Below, piece by piece: positions 34,497 to 42,524 of a stretch of DNA of 64,000 bases. Position 1 is the first letter of the stretch. Every line of letters begins with the position of its first letter. Under the pieces are notes generated by a model, which ran no database searches, had not been told where the DNA came from, and saw only the letters and a list, made by a program, of their open reading frames with translations. Made by a program: the position numbers and the translations under genes. The stretch comes from Jannaschia rubra (lineage in GTDB: Bacteria > Pseudomonadota > Alphaproteobacteria > Rhodobacterales > Rhodobacteraceae): positions 186,001 through 250,000 of the forward strand of contig NZ_CXPG01000012.1 in the NCBI RefSeq assembly GCF_001403735.1, written 5' to 3'.

Positions 34497-34759
34497 GCGC
34501 GGCGGTCCGGCGACATCGGCGGATCGCCTGCCGGATGGCCCGCCTCCCCTTCCCGCGCGAGCAGCCCGTCGAGCAGGGGCGGCGGCGACAGCAGCACGTC
34601 CGCCCGCGTCGCGCCGCGCTCGGGGTCGAGGATGCGCCGCGCATCCGCCATGGCCCGCCACAGGCGGCGGCGCACCTCCCGGTCACGCTCCACCGCCAGC
34701 CGCGCGCGCAATTCGGCCGCGAACCCGGCCCAGGCCGCGCGATGCCCCTCCGGCGTCAT
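34493..34759 (-). CDS. Small Arg-rich helical protein in kinase operon
   Basis: 88 residues, strongly basic and helical (ELRARLAVERDREVRRRLWRAMADARRIL fragments) with a proline-rich tail. No signal or membrane segment; family not recognised. Four-base overlaps on both sides (ATGA with the previous gene, GTGA with the kinase) show it is a real, coupled gene. It may be a cytoplasmic adaptor of the kinase or response regulator; this is inference from position only. Confidence 0.72.
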   Translation of the reverse strand: MTPEGHRAAWAGFAAELRARLAVERDREVRRRLWRAMADARRILDPERGATRADVLLSPPPLLDGLLAREGEAGHPAGDPPMSPDRRA

Positions 34760-35010
34760 TCCCCGGCGCCGTCCGGCAGGTCGCGCAGATGCGCCTGCGC
34801 CAGCCACAGCGCCAGCCCGATCAGGATGAGCCAGGACGCGAACAGATAGCGCAGCCAGGGCAGCGTCGCCCCGCTCCCCCCGTCCGACAACACGAGGTCC
34901 GGTGCCACGAACAGCACCGCCCCGAGGAACGGCAGCATCCGCAGGGCATCGGCCCGCCGGGCACGCCCCTCGGCGCGGCGCTGCGGGGCGGACGCCGCGC
35001 CGTCCGTCAT
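34756..35010 (-). CDS. Small membrane protein in kinase operon
   Basis: 84 residues: a basic cytoplasmic start, two membrane helices (about 24-41 and 50-71) and a short acidic end. It overlaps the response regulator gene (ATGA at 35007-35010) and the next small gene (ATGA at 34756-34759). Small membrane proteins accompany SSS transporters of the ActP/YjcH type, and this could play the same companion role to the symporter domain of the kinase; that parallel is inferred, not shown by similarity. Confidence 0.74.
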   Translation of the reverse strand: MTDGAASAPQRRAEGRARRADALRMLPFLGAVLFVAPDLVLSDGGSGATLPWLRYLFASWLILIGLALWLAQAHLRDLPDGAGE

Positions 35011-35420
35011 ACCGGGTCCGGCGGCGCGGCCGATCCGGCCAGCACGCGCACCGCGTCGACCAGTTCCCGGTTCGAGAACGGCTTGGTCATGAAGCGGCTC
35101 GCCCCCAGGGCCTCGGCCCGCTCCCGGTCCTTGGTCTGGCCCTTGGCGGTCAGCATCAGCACCGGCAGGTCGGGCCGCGCTCCTGCCCGGATGCCGCCCA
35201 GCACGTCGAACCCCGACTTCCCCGGCAGCATCACGTCCAGCACGACGACGTCGGGCCGGTGCCGCTCCACCGCCGCCAGCGCGGTCGTCCCGTCGCCATG
35301 GGTCGAGACGCGCCATCCCTCACGCTGCAGGATGAAGGCGATGGCCGTGGCGATGTTCTGCTCGTCCTCGATCAGGAGGACCCGGCCGCCCGGCGGCTGC
35401 GATGACGTCTGCCTGTTCAT
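35007..35420 (-). CDS. Single-domain response regulator
   Basis: 137 residues, one receiver domain with no output domain. Acidic pocket EDE at 18-20, phospho-acceptor Asp62 (VVVLDVMLPG), Thr91 and Lys113 (MTKPFS) are all intact. First gene of the operon with the symporter-fused kinase, so almost certainly its partner. A receiver-only regulator would act by protein-protein contact or as a phosphate relay. The extended start (MNRQTSSQPPGG) is hydrophilic; the XRE regulator lies 109 bases upstream on the same strand. Confidence 0.93.
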   Translation of the reverse strand: MNRQTSSQPPGGRVLLIEDEQNIATAIAFILQREGWRVSTHGDGTTALAAVERHRPDVVVLDVMLPGKSGFDVLGGIRAGARPDLPVLMLTAKGQTKDRERAEALGASRFMTKPFSNRELVDAVRVLAGSAAPPDPV

Positions 35421-35529
35421 GCCCGGCCTCCCCTCCGGTCACGTCTGCACCGGAGTTTCGGGGCAGCGCGCACCAATGTCCAGCACGGCCTTCCCTGCCG
35501 CGACGACAGGATCCGGGGCCGCACCCCGC

Positions 35530-36786
35530 TCAGCTTCCGCGCCCCGACAGGACCGAAGGCTCCCGCCGTGCCGCGCAACCCTCGCGCGGGCAGACGCGGC
35601 AGCCCGGCCCCACCGGGTCCGCCGCCCCCTGCATCCCCACGCGCGTCAGCAGCATCGTGGCGCGCATCACCGCCATGCCGCCGAAGGTCTGCGGCGCCAG
35701 GGGGGCCGCGACGGCATGGGCCCGCCACTGGGCGCCGTCGGGCGTCTCGACCGTCGTGGCGACGGGGCGGCCCGGCTGGCCCAGGGCCGCGAACACCGGC
35801 CAGAGCGGGCACCCCGCCCCCACCACCGGCAGCGCGAAGCCCGCCACCGGCTTGCGCCGCACCAGCGCGCCCGAAGCGTCGGCCACCACCAGTCCCCTCC
35901 CCGGATCGACGATGCCCATCCGCCGCAGGACCAGCGCCATGTCACCCCCGGCCGCCGCAATCAGGTCGTCCGGCTCCGTCGCCGCCAGAACGGCTGCGAC
36001 GGGCAGGCGCGCGGCATCTTCCGCATCCCGGGCCAGCACCTCGGCCGCCATGGCGCGGGCCGCGGGGTCGTCGATCCCGGCCACCAGATCGGGGATGGCG
36101 GCTGGTCCGTTCGTCTCCAGCGCGTCGAACCTGTGGCCGTGGGCGTCGAGGAACCGCGACACCGCCTCGGACGGCAGCAAATGGTCGGCCCCCCGCGACG
36201 CCTGTCGGTCGAACAGCGCGACCATCGCCTCCGCGCCGTCGGCCAGGCGGCGGCTGTCGGCGTCGAGATTGGCGTGGAACCGGCCCAGCCAGTTGCGGTC
36301 GATGCCGGGCGTCTGCGCCAGGATCGACGCGGTGGACCGGACCACCGAGACCGTGGACAGAAGCTCGTGCATGGCATCGGCCAGCGTCGGGTCGTGCGAC
36401 AGGCGGTCGGCCATCGCCTCGATGGTGCGGGCCTGCGCGGCCATCGCCTCCGCCTGCGCCGCGATCACCCGGCCCCATTCGGGGAACCGCCGCGCGAGGT
36501 CGCCCGCATCTTCCAGCGCGCGCGGCGCGATGCCCCGCGCGGCCCCCGCCGCCTCCACCGCCGCCACCAGCGCGGCGTCCCCGTCCTCCGCCAGCGCCGC
36601 CCGGTCGACGTCCAGCGCCTCGGCCAGCCGCGTCAGCAGGCCGCCGCCGATGGCCCGCCGGTTGTGCTCGATCAGGTTGAGGTAGCTGGGCGAGATGCCC
36701 GCTCGCGCCGCCAGGTCGGTCTGCTTGACCGACAGCGACAGGCGCCGCTCCCGGATGCGGCTGCCGGTGGGGACGTGACGGGTCAT
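35530..36786 (-). CDS. XRE-family regulator with ScfR/RamB-type C-terminal domain
   Basis: 418 residues. HTH_3 at about 9-65 (RIRERRLSLSVKQTDLAARAG, YLNLIEHNRRAIGG). The rest fits the short-chain fatty acyl-CoA regulator group (ScfR, PF09856-like), whose members (RamB, PccR and relatives) govern glyoxylate, propionyl-CoA or acetate metabolism by sensing acyl-CoAs. A Cys cluster GCRVCPREGCAAR near the C-terminus is conserved in the group and may bind metal. It is upstream of the SSS-kinase operon, strengthening a shared link to short carboxylates. A perfect TTCT-N4-AGAA palindrome lies 53 bases before the start. Confidence 0.9.
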   Translation of the reverse strand: MTRHVPTGSRIRERRLSLSVKQTDLAARAGISPSYLNLIEHNRRAIGGGLLTRLAEALDVDRAALAEDGDAALVAAVEAAGAARGIAPRALEDAGDLARRFPEWGRVIAAQAEAMAAQARTIEAMADRLSHDPTLADAMHELLSTVSVVRSTASILAQTPGIDRNWLGRFHANLDADSRRLADGAEAMVALFDRQASRGADHLLPSEAVSRFLDAHGHRFDALETNGPAAIPDLVAGIDDPAARAMAAEVLARDAEDAARLPVAAVLAATEPDDLIAAAGGDMALVLRRMGIVDPGRGLVVADASGALVRRKPVAGFALPVVGAGCPLWPVFAALGQPGRPVATTVETPDGAQWRAHAVAAPLAPQTFGGMAVMRATMLLTRVGMQGAADPVGPGCRVCPREGCAARREPSVLSGRGS

Positions 36787-36838
36787 GCGGCCTCCCTGCC
36801 CCGGCGGCACCGCACTGTTGACGCGGGCCGCTGCCACC

Positions 36839-36850
36839 TTCTTTACAGAA
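36839..36850. promoter_or_regulatory. Palindrome upstream of the XRE regulator
   Basis: TTCT, spacer TTAC, AGAA form a perfect inverted repeat in the divergent gap, 53-64 bases before the regulator's ATG. It stands out as AT-rich in a GC-rich context and is a candidate autoregulatory operator. Single site, so only suggestive. Confidence 0.25.
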
Positions 36851-36970
36851 AAAACCCGCCCCCTCCGGGCCTTGCGGCGGCGTTTGACCGGATCCTGCCC
36901 CGCCGGCGGCTTCCGCGTCAAGACCGCCGCACGACCCGCCGTCCTCCACCGGGACGGGGCGATTGCAGGG

Positions 36971-36985
36971 TTAGCCACGTGTTAA
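36971..36985 (+). promoter_or_regulatory. CtrA-like site TTAG-N7-TTAA
   Basis: TTAG at 36971-36974 and TTAA at 36982-36985 are spaced by seven bases, one mismatch from the CtrA consensus TTAA-N7-TTAA. It lies 100 bases upstream of the ORF at 37085. Confidence 0.35.
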
Positions 36986-37084
36986 CGCTGTCTGAATCTT
37001 GCCCCGGTATGACCGCGTTGCCGCCATGATGGCGGGACATCCTCATGCCGGGTGGGGGCTTCTTGCGAAGATGAGAGGTCCACG

Positions 37085-37654
37085 ATGAGCCTTCTAGGTA
37101 TCCTCGGACTATCCCCATGGCTCTCCGGAAAATCCGGCGGCATGGGCAACACCAGAGAACCGACCGGCGCGGCCTCCGCGTCGGGCGATACGTCACAGGC
37201 TGCCGGCGGCAGCGCGGCATCGGGCGGCGGTACCGCCGCGGGCGGCGGCGCCCCCGCGGAACAGGCGACCGCAGCTTCGCCCGCGGCGCAGGTACCCGCC
37301 GCGGCGGCGCCGCCCCGCGTGGCCGCCATCGTGCAGCCGGGCGCGGCACGTGCCGGCCAGACGGCGGCGGCGCTCCGGCCCGGTGGCGATGGCGGCGACA
37401 CTGTCGTGCGCGCGCGCGAAAGCCTGGACGACGCGCAGCGGCTCGACCGCGCGCTGGCCGCAGAAGTGGCCACCGATGCCGACGAGGCACGGGCCCGCCG
37501 CTATGCCGAGGCCGCTCAGAACCGCCTGATCGCGCAGGAGCTGCTGTCGCGCCTGCCGGTCCCAGTGGAAGCCATGCCCAGCCTCGGCGCCGAGGTGGAG
37601 CGCGTAGTCGAAGCCCGCGCACCGCGGCAGCCCGCCGTCGACCGCGCCGCCTGA
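37085..37654 (+). CDS. Ala/Gly-rich hypothetical protein
   Basis: 189 residues from ATG 37085, with GAGAGGTCC upstream. The first 100 residues are low-complexity Ala, Gly, Ser and Pro; the last 80 form a charged helical segment (ESLDDAQRLDRALAAEVATDADEARARR and onward). No signal peptide. The family is not recognised. A CtrA-like box lies upstream. Coding is supported by ribosome site, length and GC pattern, but the low complexity weakens the call. Confidence 0.58.
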   Translation: MSLLGILGLSPWLSGKSGGMGNTREPTGAASASGDTSQAAGGSAASGGGTAAGGGAPAEQATAASPAAQVPAAAAPPRVAAIVQPGAARAGQTAAALRPGGDGGDTVVRARESLDDAQRLDRALAAEVATDADEARARRYAEAAQNRLIAQELLSRLPVPVEAMPSLGAEVERVVEARAPRQPAVDRAA

Positions 37655-37780
37655 CAACTTGCGGCGGGGCCGGGAAACCGGCCCCGCCCTTCGCGCACGG
37701 CGTCCGTTCCGGCGCGCGCAGGTGCTTCCCCTCCGGCCGTCAACGCGGTAAGCGCGGAAAAACACGCAGCGGAGATGGCA

Positions 37781-38260
37781 ATGACCAACACCCACGACAG
37801 CGACGTCGCCTTCATCAGGGCACTGGCCGAGCTTCTGCGCGAGAACGACCTGACCGAACTCGAGGTCAGCCGCGAATACGGAGAGGACGACGCCCTGAAC
37901 GTGCGCGTCGCCCGACAGCTGGTCGCGGCCCCCGCGCCCTCCGCCCCCGTCCAGGTCTCGGTCCCCGCGCCCAGCGCCCCCGCCGCCACGGCACCCTCCG
38001 CTCCGCAGGAAGACCCTGCGCAGGACCCCGGCGCCGTCAGCTCGCCCATGGTGGGCACGATCTACCTCGCCTCCGAACCCGGCGCGGCGCCTTTCGTGCA
38101 GGTGGGCGACAGCGTGGCCGAGGGCCAGACCCTCCTCATCGTCGAGGCGATGAAGACCATGAACCAGATCCCGTCCCCCCGCGCCGGCACCGTCAAGCGC
38201 ATCCTCGTCGAGGACGGCGCCCCCGTCGAATACGGTGCCCCCCTCGTGATCCTGGGATAG
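37781..38260 (+). CDS. accB: Acetyl-CoA carboxylase biotin carboxyl carrier protein
   Basis: 159 residues. The C-terminal biotinyl domain carries Lys125 in EAMKTMN, 35 residues from the end as usual; an Ala/Pro-rich linker (about 48-85) joins it to a helical N-terminus ([14 protein letters not shown]). It carries carboxybiotin between AccC and AccAD in the first step of fatty-acid synthesis. GGAG at 37771-37774 is six bases before the ATG at 37781, which is preferred to the ATG at 37775. accC follows after seven bases. Confidence 0.96.
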   Translation: MTNTHDSDVAFIRALAELLRENDLTELEVSREYGEDDALNVRVARQLVAAPAPSAPVQVSVPAPSAPAATAPSAPQEDPAQDPGAVSSPMVGTIYLASEPGAAPFVQVGDSVAEGQTLLIVEAMKTMNQIPSPRAGTVKRILVEDGAPVEYGAPLVILG

Positions 38261-38267
38261 GCGCGAG

Positions 38268-39614
38268 ATGTTCAAGAAAATCCTCATCGCCAACCGCGGC
38301 GAGATCGCCCTGCGCGTCGTCCGTGCCGCGCGCGAGATGGGCGTGGCCACCGTTGCCGTCCATTCGACCGCCGACGCCGACGCGATGCACGTCCGCATGG
38401 CCGACGAATCGATCTGCATCGGCCCCGCGCCCAGCAGCCAGTCCTACCTGTCGATCCCCGCCATCGTCTCGGCCTGCGAGATCACGGGCGCCGAGGCGAT
38501 CCATCCCGGCTACGGCTTCCTGTCGGAGAACGCGGCCTTCGTGCAGGTTCTCGAAGATCACAACATCACCTTCATCGGTCCCTCGGCGGAACACATCCGC
38601 GTCATGGGCGACAAGATCACCGCCAAGGACACCATGCAGAAGCTGGGCGTCCCCTGCGTGCCCGGCTCGGACGGCGGCGTGCCGACGCTGGAGGATGCGC
38701 AGCGCATCGGAGCCGAGATCGGCTATCCCGTCATCGTCAAGGCGACGGCCGGCGGGGGCGGCCGCGGCATGAAGTTGGCGAAGACCGCCGCCGAGATGGA
38801 GACCGCCTTCCGCACCGCCCGCGCCGAGGCCAAGGCCGCCTTCGGCAACGACGAGGTCTATCTGGAGAAATACCTCACCACCCCCCGCCATATCGAAGTT
38901 CAGGTCTTCGGCGACGGCAAGGGCCGCGCCGTCCATCTGGGCGAGCGCGACTGTTCCCTGCAACGCCGCCACCAGAAGGTGCTGGAGGAGGCGCCCGGCC
39001 CCTCCATCACGCCCGAGCAGCGCGCCGAGATCGGGCGTACCTGCGCCGAGGCCGTGGCGCGCATCGGCTACTCCGGCGCGGGCACGATCGAGTTCCTGTA
39101 CGAGGACGGCGAGTTCTACTTCATCGAGATGAACACCCGCCTTCAGGTCGAACATCCCGTGACCGAGGCGATCTTCGGCGTCGACCTCGTGCGCGAGCAG
39201 ATCCGCGTCGCCGCAGGCGAGGAAATGTCGTTCCGACAGGAAGATCTGCGCATCGAAGGCCACGCCATCGAGGTTCGGATCAACGCCGAGAAGCTTCCGT
39301 CCTTCTCCCCCTCGCCCGGCAGGATCACGCAGTATCACGCGCCTGGCGGGTTGGGCGTGCGGATGGATTCGGCGCTCTACGACGGATACCGCATCCCACC
39401 CTACTACGATTCGCTGATCGGCAAGCTCATCGTGCACGGCCCCGACCGCCCCGCCGCCCTGGCGCGCCTGCGTCGGTCGCTGGGCGAATTGATCATCGAC
39501 GGTGTGGATACCACCATTCCGTTGTTCTTCGACCTGCTCGACAATCCGACGATCCAGGCGGGCGACTACAACATCCATTGGCTGGAAAAGTGGCTGGAGC
39601 GGAACCTCGGGTAA
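38268..39614 (+). CDS. accC: Acetyl-CoA carboxylase biotin carboxylase subunit
   Basis: 448 residues, standard length. ATP-grasp glycine loop GGGGRGMK at 162-169, [11 protein letters not shown] at 79-89, and the catalytic [14 protein letters not shown] near 285-300 are intact. It carboxylates the biotin of AccB using ATP and bicarbonate. Second gene of the accBC operon. The order accBC, secreted protein, aat, then convergent DUF2155 and NDUFA12 is characteristic of Rhodobacterales. Confidence 0.97.
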   Translation: MFKKILIANRGEIALRVVRAAREMGVATVAVHSTADADAMHVRMADESICIGPAPSSQSYLSIPAIVSACEITGAEAIHPGYGFLSENAAFVQVLEDHNITFIGPSAEHIRVMGDKITAKDTMQKLGVPCVPGSDGGVPTLEDAQRIGAEIGYPVIVKATAGGGGRGMKLAKTAAEMETAFRTARAEAKAAFGNDEVYLEKYLTTPRHIEVQVFGDGKGRAVHLGERDCSLQRRHQKVLEEAPGPSITPEQRAEIGRTCAEAVARIGYSGAGTIEFLYEDGEFYFIEMNTRLQVEHPVTEAIFGVDLVREQIRVAAGEEMSFRQEDLRIEGHAIEVRINAEKLPSFSPSPGRITQYHAPGGLGVRMDSALYDGYRIPPYYDSLIGKLIVHGPDRPAALARLRRSLGELIIDGVDTTIPLFFDLLDNPTIQAGDYNIHWLEKWLERNLG

Positions 39615-39672
39615 GAACCGGCGACGGGTTCGGACGTTTCAAAAACAGGCGCGAATGTGATAGGCTGACCTC

Positions 39673-40626
39673 ATGACCGTGAAGCTGCGACTGCCGGGAA
39701 TGCCCATGCCTGACCCGTTCCGCCATGCCCTGCGGTCGCTCGCGCTCTGCCTTTCCCTGGGTGCCGGTCCCTCCGCCGCGCAGGACGCGGATTGCCGGCT
39801 CGGGCCCGCGGATGTCGGCCAAATCTCCCTCGACACCGCCTGCGCGCTCGAACGCGCCGGCTGGGACGTTCCGCCGTACGATGCCCGGACGCAGCAGAAC
39901 ATCGTCATCGACGGCGCGGGAAACCGCATCGACGTAATCGGGGGCAGCTTCACCGTTTTCTGGAACGGCGACAGCAGGCGGGTGGACGGGCGCGGGCGCG
40001 ACTGGAATCTGCTGGGCGTGATGCTGGGCGACCGGTCCGACACGGCCGCCGTCGCCGCTTTCGACCGCGCGGGCATCGTCCTCCCCGACCCGGTTACAAG
40101 CGACATGCCGCCCGCCCCCGCGACTTCGGGTGTCGAGACGGCGTTGAACGATATCCTCGCCGGCGATCCCGTCACGCTGGGCCAGGCGCAGATGGTCGCG
40201 GCACTGCATTGGGCGGGGGGCTTTTCGATGGGGTGCGGCGTCACGCCGCTCGATGGCCTTCGGCAAGTATCCGGCGCTTTCCGCACCGCCGCCATCGGCG
40301 GCCTGTCCGCGTTCGGCAGCGGCTTCGCGCCGCAGGCGTCCCGCGCGCTTTCGGAAGCGGATGCCGTGCTCCTGCCGCCCTGCAAGGGGAACGCCGTCCG
40401 TTACCTCAACACGCTCGACGAAAGCCTTGCCCTGACCTTTCGGGCAATGGCCGACACGCCCTTCATGCGCGGCTGCGATCTGGGCGCGGGCCGCTGCCGC
40501 TGCGCCTTCGCGGCGCTCTCGCTGTATCATGACGACCTCGCCACGCGGCCTTATGACCCCTCGCTGTTCGGACGTCGGGGCGGGGAGGACTCGTCGCGCG
40601 CGCTGGGCGTCTCCTCCTGCCGCTAG
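39673..40626 (+). CDS. Secreted hypothetical protein
   Basis: 317 residues with a signal peptide (hydrophobic SLALCLSLGAGPSAAQDA, cleavage after about residue 36). The mature protein has several Cys residues (DADCRLG, FSMGCGVT, LPPCKGN, MRGCDLGAGRCRC) likely paired in the periplasm. Two halves may be distinct: a beta-rich part to about 110 and a helical part from 155. Family not recognised. It begins 58 bases after accC on the same strand; a hairpin-free gap leaves co-transcription possible. Confidence 0.65.
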   Translation: MTVKLRLPGMPMPDPFRHALRSLALCLSLGAGPSAAQDADCRLGPADVGQISLDTACALERAGWDVPPYDARTQQNIVIDGAGNRIDVIGGSFTVFWNGDSRRVDGRGRDWNLLGVMLGDRSDTAAVAAFDRAGIVLPDPVTSDMPPAPATSGVETALNDILAGDPVTLGQAQMVAALHWAGGFSMGCGVTPLDGLRQVSGAFRTAAIGGLSAFGSGFAPQASRALSEADAVLLPPCKGNAVRYLNTLDESLALTFRAMADTPFMRGCDLGAGRCRCAFAALSLYHDDLATRPYDPSLFGRRGGEDSSRALGVSSCR

Positions 40627-40670
40627 AGCACCCGCTTCCCCTCGCCCGCTCCCCCGCCTATCTTCGCCCC

Positions 40671-41315
40671 ATGCCGCGCGACACGACCGAGATCACCTCC
40701 GACCTGCTGCTGAGCGCCTATGCCTCGGGCGTCTTTCCCATGGCCGAGCGGCGTGACGATCCTGACATCTTCTGGGTCGATCCCCGCCGCCGGGGCATCC
40801 TGCCGCTCGACGGGTTCCGCATGTCGCGCAGCCTGTCGCGGGTGATCGGGCGCGGGCGGTTCGGGGTGACGTTGAACGCCGACTTCGCGGGGGTCCTCGA
40901 CGGTTGTGCGGATCGGGAGGAGACCTGGATCAACCCCGGGATCGCCGCGCTCTACGCCGATCTGCACGCGCGCGGCTTCGCCCATTCGCTCGAAATCTGG
41001 GATGGCGAGGTGCTTGCCGGCGGTGTCTACGGCGTCACGCTGGGGGCGGCATTCTTCGGCGAGTCCATGTTCTCGCGCCGCACCGACGCCTCCAAGGTGG
41101 CGCTGGCCTACATGGTCACGCTGCTGCGGCGGCAGGGGTTCATGTTGTTCGACACGCAGTTCCTGACCGATCACCTCGCCTCTCTGGGGGGCATCGAGAT
41201 CACGCGCGCAGCCTATCACGACCGCCTGCGCGACGCGCTGGCGCGGACGGCGCGTCTGGAAGGACCCGTTCCCGATCAGTCTGCGGTCAGGCACCTCAGA
41301 AGCCAGACGTCATAG
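40671..41315 (+). CDS. aat: Leucyl/phenylalanyl-tRNA-protein transferase
   Basis: 214 residues. YASGVFPMAE at 17-26, WVDPRRRGILPLDGF, the VTLNADFAGVLDGCA strand, TWINPGI, and GEVLAGGVYGVTLGAAFFGESMFSRRTDASK are the standard Aat motifs. It adds Leu or Phe to N-terminal Lys or Arg of proteins, marking them for ClpAP (N-degron pathway). The last 13 codons overlap the 3' end of the convergent DUF2155 gene by 40 bases. Confidence 0.96.
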   Translation: MPRDTTEITSDLLLSAYASGVFPMAERRDDPDIFWVDPRRRGILPLDGFRMSRSLSRVIGRGRFGVTLNADFAGVLDGCADREETWINPGIAALYADLHARGFAHSLEIWDGEVLAGGVYGVTLGAAFFGESMFSRRTDASKVALAYMVTLLRRQGFMLFDTQFLTDHLASLGGIEITRAAYHDRLRDALARTARLEGPVPDQSAVRHLRSQTS

Positions 41316-41641
41316 CGCCGGTTCTCCAGCGCGTTCAGCGCGGGCGACGATGCGACCATCCAGCCCGCGAACAGCTCCTTCACCTCGCGCGCGTTCACGA
41401 CCTGGATCAGGCCGAAGGCGTCGCCTGTGGGGTTGTTCGCCGGATATCGGCATTCGTGCAGCGTCACCTGCAACGGCCCGTAAGCCATGGTCTGGCCCAC
41501 CTCCATCTCGACGTCGATCACCTCGCCCGACGTCTTGTCGAGCGTCCGCAGCACGGCCCCGATGCCGTCGCCCGTCTGCACCGCCTGCGCGCCGGCGCCG
41601 GACGCAAGGCAGGCGAGCAGCGTTGCAAGGGCCGCGCGCAT
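41276..41641 (-). CDS. DUF2155 periplasmic protein
   Basis: 121 residues from ATG 41641, which overlaps the upstream gene's stop as TGATG. A signal peptide (ALATLLACLASGAGA) is followed by a beta-rich domain with LDKTSGEVIDVEMEVGQTMAYG and YPANNPTGDAFGLIQV, matching DUF2155, a small conserved alphaproteobacterial protein that usually neighbours NDUFA12. Function unknown. The 3' end runs 40 bases into the convergent aat gene. Confidence 0.92.
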   Translation of the reverse strand: MRAALATLLACLASGAGAQAVQTGDGIGAVLRTLDKTSGEVIDVEMEVGQTMAYGPLQVTLHECRYPANNPTGDAFGLIQVVNAREVKELFAGWMVASSPALNALENRRYDVWLLRCLTAD

Positions 41642-42018
41642 CACTCGGGCTTCCACGCCTCATAGTCGCGGGCGGGCTTCACGTCGGCCCGGCGCAGCGA
41701 TCCCTTGCGGAAGAACGCCTCCTCCGTCCCGGTCATGTTGGGCTGATAGGGCTTTTCCCAGACCTGCCGGACCAGCGGGTCGCGCGTCGGCGGCAGGGCG
41801 AACGTATGGTGCAGCCAGCCGTGCCATTCGGGCGGCACCCGGCTTGCGTCGTTGTCGCCCACGTACCAGACCCAGCGGCGGCTGTCGTAGGCGTTGCGGT
41901 AGTAGACGTTGCCCAGCTCGTCCTCGCCCACCTTGTTGCCCTTGCGGCGGGTCCAGAGCGCGGTGCCATAGCTCTGCCCGTTCCACCATCCGAACATGCG
42001 TGTCAGAAATCCGGCCAT
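41641..42018 (-). CDS. NADH:ubiquinone oxidoreductase accessory subunit NDUFA12
   Basis: 125 residues. GNKVGEDELGNVYYRN, RRWVWYVGD, SRVPPEWHGWLHH and PYQPNMTGTEEAF are the B17.2/NDUFA12 signature, found in mitochondrial complex I and in alphaproteobacteria. It associates with the peripheral arm of complex I on the cytoplasmic face. The main nuo operon is not in this window. Coupled to DUF2155 by one-base overlap. Confidence 0.95.
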   Translation of the reverse strand: MAGFLTRMFGWWNGQSYGTALWTRRKGNKVGEDELGNVYYRNAYDSRRWVWYVGDNDASRVPPEWHGWLHHTFALPPTRDPLVRQVWEKPYQPNMTGTEEAFFRKGSLRRADVKPARDYEAWKPE

Positions 42019-42096
42019 GTCGTTCCTCCGCAGGTGTCCGGCCCCCGTCCTACACCCCCCGCGCGCGCGGTCAAGGTTGCGGCGGCGGCCGCCCCG

Positions 42097-42414
42097 TCAA
42101 CCCGCCGATGCCTTCAGCCCTGCGACCCCGGCCACGATCAGCCCCGCCGACAGGGCCTTGGTCACGGTCATCGCCTCGCCCAGCCAAAGCCAGCCCAGCA
42201 CGACGGTGCCCAGCGTGCCCACCGCCGTCCAGATCGGATAGGCCACCGACACGGGCAACCCCCGCATCGCCAGCGTCAGAAGACCCATGCCCAGCACGAC
42301 GCTGACCACGGTGACGCCGCTGGCCAGGGGGCGCGTGAACCCCTCGGACAGCTTCATCGACATCGCGAAGGTCACCTCGAACACGGCGGCGAGGGCAAGA
42401 TAGATCCAGGCCAT
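42097..42414 (-). CDS. SMR-family efflux protein (SugE/EmrE type)
   Basis: 105 residues, four membrane helices. WIYLALAAVFEVTFAMSMKLS includes the essential membrane Glu13 of small multidrug resistance proteins; PVSVAYPIWTAVGTLGTVVLGWLWLGE is the conserved helix 3 region. SugE/Gdx members export guanidinium and some quaternary ammonium compounds; EmrE members export drugs. Which applies here cannot be decided, and no guanidine riboswitch is evident upstream. Start ATG 42414. Confidence 0.92.
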   Translation of the reverse strand: MAWIYLALAAVFEVTFAMSMKLSEGFTRPLASGVTVVSVVLGMGLLTLAMRGLPVSVAYPIWTAVGTLGTVVLGWLWLGEAMTVTKALSAGLIVAGVAGLKASAG

Positions 42415-42524
42415 GGGCACTCCTCTGCGCAGACGGCGGGACCCTGCCACGCTCTGGCGCGATTGCCCACTGGCCGTCGTGGCGCGGCGTCTGTATCCTG
42501 CCGCCGACCGCAGGGGAGGGACCG

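Noticed and set aside
32304-34829. Plus-strand open frame of 841 codons
   Set aside because: Antisense to the symporter-fused kinase; translation is a charged low-complexity shadow.
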